DNA of 19,566 nucleotides from UBA6059 sp964351595 (GTDB lineage Bacteria; Bacteroidota; Bacteroidia; Cytophagales; Cyclobacteriaceae). The position numbers and the translations under genes are program-made. The DNA lies in the NCBI GenBank assembly GCA_964351595.1, contig CAYGOT010000089.1:1-19566 (forward strand). Reading direction: 5' to 3'. Shown in pieces: positions 16,101-19,566 of the stretch (its first letter is position 1; the number at the start of each line of letters is the position of its first letter). The notes under the pieces are model-generated. The model searched no databases. It worked only from the letters and a program-made list of their open reading frames with translations, and had not been told where the DNA came from.

Positions 16101-18915
16101 TTGGCAACAGAAGTCAATGGTGCTGCATTGACACAACCGGCTGGTGTTGAAATGCATATGGAAGCCGGTGAAAGGTATGGGTTTATCCAAGAGTTTAGTA
16201 GTGGTAACCTTATCAAAATCAACTTTAACCCAGACTGGACTTTTAAAACCTCTAACTTGATTGTCAACTCAGGAACAACTAATAACTGGGGAGTAAAGCT
16301 ATATAAAGATCACAGCAAGTGGAGAGGTTTTACGATAGGGTTAAATGACAGAGTGGAACGATACACATTCCCTGAATCTTGCGCCACTAACCCCATTTCA
16401 ACCATGGAAAACCCATCAGAAGTATCATACACCTCTGATGGAGATTATAACATTCAGCTCACCGTCACAGACTCAGATGGGAAATTTGCTCATACTACAG
16501 AAAACATAACCGTACTGCCAAGCACCGCTCCTGATGCTTCATTCTCAACAAGTAATGAAAGGTGTGTCAGCGTATCTAATACTTTTATTGCTAACACTCC
16601 TGGATTGACATATAACTGGGACTTTGANNNNNNNNNNNNNNNNNNNNNNNNNNNNNNNNNNNNNNNNNNNNNNNNNNNNNNNNNNNNNNNNNNNNNNNNN
16701 NNNNNNNNNNNNNNNNNNNNNNNNNNNTGGCTATGGTGTTGGCAATTCACAGGAAGAATCATTTGTTTTTGATTCATCTGGAATATACACTATCAGTCTC
16801 TATATTGAATCTGACCTTTGCTCCAACTCCACCACCCAGGAGATAACCATCTACAACCCTCCGATCGCCAGCTTCCAGGAAGCCGATCAGGCTTACTGCG
16901 CAGATGATGCTATCCTACTGACGAATACTTCCGCCTTCGATGGGCCGGATAGCGTAGTGACCTATCACTGGCTTACCACCACCCAGAGCTTTACCGCAAC
17001 AGGAGATACGAGTGTGGTCTTCTCGGAAGCAGGCGAACAGCCCATCCGCCTGACGGCTAGCATCCCTGGTTGCGAGAGTGACACGCTCAGAACGATCACC
17101 GTCAATGCCTCTCCAGAGGTAGCCTTTGACTGGCAGAACGACTGCTTTGGGGAAGAGACGCAGTTTGTCAATCAGACTACCGGCAATGGCGTAGAGAGCT
17201 ATCTCTGGGACCTAGGCGATGGTACCTCGGCGACTATCAACGAGCCTAGCTATACCTACCAGGCATCCGGCAAATATCCGATCAGTCTCACTGCCACCAA
17301 CGATCTGAGTTGCTCAAGTACCGAGGTAGATACCCTGGTCATCCACGCATTGCCTGAGGTGGGGTTTGAAGTAGAGCTGGCCTGTGCAGATCAGCCGGTT
17401 CGGTTTATTGATACCACCATGGTACAGGATGCAAATATCACCCAATGGGAATGGGTATTTGCTGATCAGGGTACCTCTAGTGAGCAGAACCCAGAGTTTA
17501 CTTTCTCTGCTCCGGGCGAATATGAAATCGAGGTGACCGCTTCCAGCAATTTTGAATGTGTGGGCACCACCACTGCAGTTATTCAGGTGCTTAAGGCCCC
17601 TGCCCCTTCCATCGCCGTGGAGCAAGGGTGTCTTGGTGATCCCGTATTGTTAACTGACAACACGACGCAGGATGAGGACAACCTCATCACGGGCTATCTA
17701 TGGGAGATCGAAGACCTTATCTTCGAAAATGATTCTGTCAGCTATGACTTCCCTGGTCCAGGCACTTACCCCGTTCGCCTGACTGTCGACTATGAGAACC
17801 TTTGCTCGGTGACGACCACCACAGAAGTCATCATCGAGGAGCCCATTGCGGTAGCCTTTGAGCATACTACTGCCTGTGACAATGATTTTGCGCAGTTTAT
17901 CGACCGCTCGGTAGCGCCCGGCGATTCAATCATCTCACGTACCTGGGACTTTGCCGGTCTGGGCACTGCCAATGGCCCTACCACCTTTTTCAATTTTGCG
18001 GTAGCGGGTACCTATGATGTCTCGCTTACCGTCACTACACTCAAGGGCTGCAAGGCTACCAGCACCCAGGAGGTGGTCGTCAACGCGTCTCCTCTTGCTG
18101 ACTTCTCTCCTTCGACCAACTTCGGGCCGCCACCTTTGGAGGTAGACTTCTTCAATCGTAGTGAGGGTGCCACTGACTATCTCTGGTTTGTGGAGCCTTC
18201 CACCCAGCCCATCTCGAGTGAGGAGGATGCCAGTTACACCTTCACAGAACTGGGCACTTATACCGTCACGTTAATTGCGCGCAATGCCGTCGGCTGCACG
18301 GATACGACGAGCCAGTCCATACGGGTGGACTTCCCGCTCTACGATCTATCTATTGACAACATCCAGACGGAGGTAGTAGGCGATAAGATCAATATCATCG
18401 TCCGCGTCACCAACTATGGCACGATCGACATCAACGGTTTTGACATCAACATCGACTTGCCAGGTGGCATTTCCCTATCGGAACCGTTTGATCAGCCGAT
18501 TCTGCATCAGACCAGCATCGTCCAGACACTCAACACACAGCTGCCTGCTGATACGCCGCTCGATCAGATCTGCATTAGCCTTCCGGCGACCTATGGTACC
18601 TTCGCTGATGAGCGCCCTGACAACAATGAGGCGTGTGCCAGCTTTAGGTTTACTGCGCTATTCACCGATCCCTATCCTAATCCCAGCATCTCTCGTACAC
18701 GCATTGATATTACCCTACCGGAATCTGCTCCGGTGGTCATGGAGCTGGTTAGCCTTGGCGGGCAGGTCGTCCGTCGTGAGGCTTTCAACAACCTATCGGA
18801 AGGGCTGAATCCCGTCTATCTGGACGTTTCCAACTTGCCCTTTGGGGTTTATCAACTGAGGTTTATTCATCAGGATGGGGTGACGATGAAGAGGGTTTTA
18901 GTAGTTGAGAGATGA
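13128..18915 (+). CDS. Giant secreted PKD-repeat protein with nested beta-propellers and T9SS C-terminal sorting domain
   Basis: Probably a cell-surface or released adhesin or matrix protein exported by Sec and then T9SS. Residue numbers assume a zero-length gap at 16628-16727, giving 1895 aa. A signal peptide (1-20, cleavage after SWAQ) follows TTG 13128. PKD-like domains, with WDF/GY-x-V-x-L hallmarks, begin near residues 22, 411, 490, 576, 658, 744, 1133, 1212, 1296, 1376, 1458, 1539 and 1622. The domains at 22 and 744 are each split by about 310 residues holding six (F/W)YGF...LxRLxF motifs spaced 49-53 residues. A CARDB-like segment spans about 1703-1811, and a T9SS sorting domain (DPYPNPS, then a GxYxLRF-type end) spans 1812-1895. 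Two frames on either side of the Ns look like separate genes only because 100 Ns shift the phase. GC content rises sharply after about 16.8 kb. No catalytic motif is seen. Confidence 0.85.
13191..15356 (+). repeat. Super-repeat unit A of the PKD gene (722 codons)
   Basis: This unit encodes a propeller-split PKD domain followed by four plain PKD domains. It aligns with unit B at a constant offset of 2166 bases from VSFSTD/ASFETD through the identical TAPDASFSTSNERC segments (14361 versus 16527). Protein identity in the propeller part is high by eye (long shared runs such as SGFLNTPRSVEIVDQG); the four following PKD domains are more diverged. Confidence 0.85.
14361..14498 (+). repeat. Near-identical 138-base patch, copy 1
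   Basis: Bases 14361-14461 match 16527-16627 with two differences in 101, and 14462-14498 match 16728-16764 exactly. The surrounding super-repeats are far more diverged at DNA level. The two partner segments abut precisely at the N gap of copy 2. Confidence 0.9.
16527..16764 (+). repeat. Near-identical 138-base patch, copy 2, split by the 100-N gap
   Basis: Partner of 14361-14498. The left flank ends at ACTTTGA (16627) and the right flank begins at TGGCTATGG (16728), which are adjacent bases 14461/14462 in copy 1. The repeat evidently blocked assembly at this point. Confidence 0.9.
16628..16727. other. Assembly gap of 100 Ns inside the PKD gene
   Basis: A round-number placeholder gap. The true distance is probably zero, or a multiple of three if extra repeat units were collapsed, since a zero length restores a single open frame from 13128 to 18915 and completes the split Asp codon (GA|T) exactly as in copy 1. 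Confidence 0.9.
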
Positions 18916-19151
18916 TAGATAAGAGTTGAGAGTTGAAAATGGGTAAAGGGCAATGGATATTTTTTGACCGACAATCTGCCAGACTTAGGGGACATCTCGG
19001 CTGGCGCTCGATGTGACGTGCGCTTGGGGGCGTTTTTGAGGGGTCTCTTGGGAAAGGTTTAGACTGCCGCTCATTTCATATTGAAAGGCTCGTAGTTGTT
19101 TGGGCGGTACACTACCCACCCCTACCAAGAGGGGATTTCTAACAGAGATAA
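18916..19151. other. Spacer between the convergent PKD and DUF2256 genes
   Basis: 236 bases with no supported gene. A 25-codon ORF (18939-19016) has no recognisable motif. A short hairpin lies at 19119-19134. Composition is about half G+C, unlike the spacers in the glycan cluster. Confidence 0.5.
19119..19134. terminator. Weak candidate hairpin between convergent genes
   Basis: CCCCT, a six-base loop ACCAAG, then AGGGG form a five-pair GC-rich stem in the spacer where both neighbouring genes end. It is followed on the + strand by only three Ts, so termination is uncertain; it may equally be a dispersed intergenic palindrome. Confidence 0.25.
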
Positions 19152-19292
19152 TCAGGTGACGGTTGATTTGTTGTTTCTACAACGCTCGCTACAGTACTTC
19201 ACTTCCTCCCAGCAGGTCTTCCATTTCTTGCGCCAAGCGAAGGGTCGACCGCAAGTGGCACAGGTCTTTTGAGGTAAATGCTGCTTTTTCAC
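19152..19292 (-). CDS. DUF2256 family small zinc-ribbon-like protein, GTG start
   Basis: A 46-residue protein beginning KKQHLPQKTCATCGRPF and continuing AWRKKWKTCWEEVKYCSERCR. The spacing CxxC, then CW---KYCS-RC with five cysteines, is the DUF2256 signature and suggests zinc binding. Function is unknown. Members are often found near cryptochrome/photolyase-type genes and TIGR03643 genes in Bacteroidota and other bacteria (family knowledge, not visible here). GTG at 19292 gives the family's usual length and N-terminus (K-K-x-H-L-P). The ATG at 19334 would add 14 residues and overlap the start of the divergent gene, so I rejected it. It converges with the PKD gene and diverges from the TIGR03643 gene. 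Confidence 0.85.
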   Translation of the reverse strand: MKKQHLPQKTCATCGRPFAWRKKWKTCWEEVKYCSERCRNNKSTVT

Positions 19293-19297
19293 ACTGC

Positions 19298-19327
19298 GGA
19301 AACAAGTTTCTTCCCACTCTTGTTTCC
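19298..19327. promoter_or_regulatory. Perfect 9-bp inverted repeat in the divergent promoter region
   Basis: GGAAACAAG (19298-19306) and CTTGTTTCC (19319-19327) are exact reverse complements separated by 12 bases. They fill most of the 40-base spacer between the DUF2256 start (19292, minus) and the TIGR03643 start (19333, plus). The position suggests an operator for a dimeric regulator acting on both genes. It would be inside coding sequence if the longer DUF2256 start at 19334 were real. Confidence 0.45.
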
Positions 19328-19332
19328 TGAAC

Positions 19333-19566
19333 ATGGTACACTTATCGGAAATAGATGTTGACCGCATCATTGAGATGGCATGGGAGGATCGTACGCCTTT
19401 TGATACTATAGAGGCACAGTTTGACCTAACGGAAAAAGAGGTCATCAAGCTCATGCGAAGGGAAATGAAAGCTTCAAGTTTCCGAATGTGGCGAGCGCGG
19501 GTTCAAGGGCGTAGCGCTAAGCACAAAATGCTGAGTCAGGTGGATGATCAGCGGTTTAAATGCAGT
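19333..19566 (+). CDS. TIGR03643/DUF2805 family protein, 3' end beyond the window
   Basis: Seventy-eight residues are visible, with no stop before the edge. VDRIIEMAWEDRTPFDTIE (9-27), LTEKEVIKLMRREMK (32-46), SSFRMWRARVQGR (48-60) and the final RFKCS match the TIGR03643 family closely. Family members are about 80-95 residues, so only a short C-terminal piece is missing. The helical EKEVIKLMRRE segment looks helix-turn-helix-like, but the function is unknown. It is transcribed away from the DUF2256 gene, across a spacer containing a perfect inverted repeat. Family knowledge places such pairs next to photolyase-like genes; any such gene would lie to the right of the window. Confidence 0.88.
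   Translation, partial: MVHLSEIDVDRIIEMAWEDRTPFDTIEAQFDLTEKEVIKLMRREMKASSFRMWRARVQGRSAKHKMLSQVDDQRFKCS

Larger units (their letters stand above)
15357..17616 (+). repeat. Super-repeat unit B of the PKD gene, containing the 100-N gap
   Basis: Second copy of the five-domain unit. Domain pairs correspond in order: IPGC-containing, then DGT-containing (SYLWDLGDGT versus TYTWDFGDGT), then SSEQNPEF versus STEQNPDF. If the Ns count as zero, the offset between units is still about 2160 bases after the gap (PEVTYDF at 14853 versus PEVAFDW at 17113), which argues that nothing large is missing in the gap. The right part of the unit is in high-GC DNA. Confidence 0.75.

Noticed and set aside
13191..17616. 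CRISPR-like or mobile-element interpretation of the repeats
   Set aside because: The repeats are in-frame protein modules of 2.16 kb with codon-level divergence; no short direct repeat/spacer pattern, transposase or terminal inverted repeats are seen.
17314..17625. 103-codon minus-strand open frame within the PKD array
   Set aside because: Antisense shadow of the PKD coding sequence, with no recognisable domain.
18416..18808. 130-codon open frame overlapping the T9SS domain region
   Set aside because: Arg/Ser/Leu-rich translation typical of an alternate frame of GC-rich coding DNA; the overlapping frame has clear CARDB and sorting-domain motifs.
18939..19016. 25-codon ORF after the PKD gene
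   Set aside because: No motif, no ribosome binding site and no reason beyond an open frame.
18997..19036. GC-rich hairpin followed by GGGGGCGTTTTT as a terminator of the PKD gene
   Set aside because: The candidate stems do not pair beyond three or four bases.
19152..19454. A longer DUF2256 protein starting at 19454 or 19334
   Set aside because: The extra N-terminal residues match nothing in the family and run antisense through the clearly real TIGR03643 gene or overlap its start; GTG 19292 gives the normal family N-terminus.

Overview
The window looks like a chromosomal piece of a Bacteroidota bacterium. The main evidence is a giant PKD-repeat surface protein ending in a type IX secretion (T9SS) sorting domain. 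Two small genes of the DUF2256 and TIGR03643/DUF2805 families, common in that phylum, lie at the right edge. The sequence is a scaffold with three N gaps (695-704, 11912-11921, 16628-16727), and each gap sits inside a gene and distorts its reading frame. No tRNA, rRNA, CRISPR array or insertion sequence was recognised.

Region 1 (about 1-13011, + strand, roughly 35-43% GC in the 60-base blocks counted by hand) is a surface-glycan type cluster. It holds seven glycosyltransferases (one CgeB-like, three plain GT2, one GT2 of the galactosyltransferase type, and several GT4-like) plus two class I SAM methyltransferases, two FkbM-family methyltransferases and one ATP-grasp ligase-like protein. In total there are eight glycosyltransferase-type genes if the CgeB-like protein is counted as one. 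Genes are packed head to tail, with ATGA, GTGA or TTGA stop/start overlaps at 1954, 4930, 6030, 9805 and 11689. No flippase, polymerase, chain-length or nucleotide-sugar gene is visible, so the cluster must extend beyond the left edge or rely on genes elsewhere. The final glycan cannot be named.

Region 2 (13128-18915, + strand) is a single secreted protein, about 1895 residues if the 100-N gap is an artefact of zero true length. It has a signal peptide, an array of about 13 PKD-like domains, a CARDB-like segment and a T9SS C-terminal domain. A segment of about 722 residues is duplicated. In each copy the first PKD domain is split by six regularly spaced motifs that look like a six-bladed beta-propeller, bracketed by a pair of cysteines. 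Base composition jumps from about 28-40% to about 55-60% GC inside this gene, near 16.80-16.86 kb.

Region 3 (18916-19566, roughly 45-58% GC in counted blocks) contains a 236-base spacer, a minus-strand DUF2256 gene and a divergent, right-truncated TIGR03643 gene. A perfect 9-bp inverted repeat lies between their starts. The simplest reading is that a lower-GC glycan and adhesin island abuts higher-GC core DNA, with the boundary inside the PKD gene.
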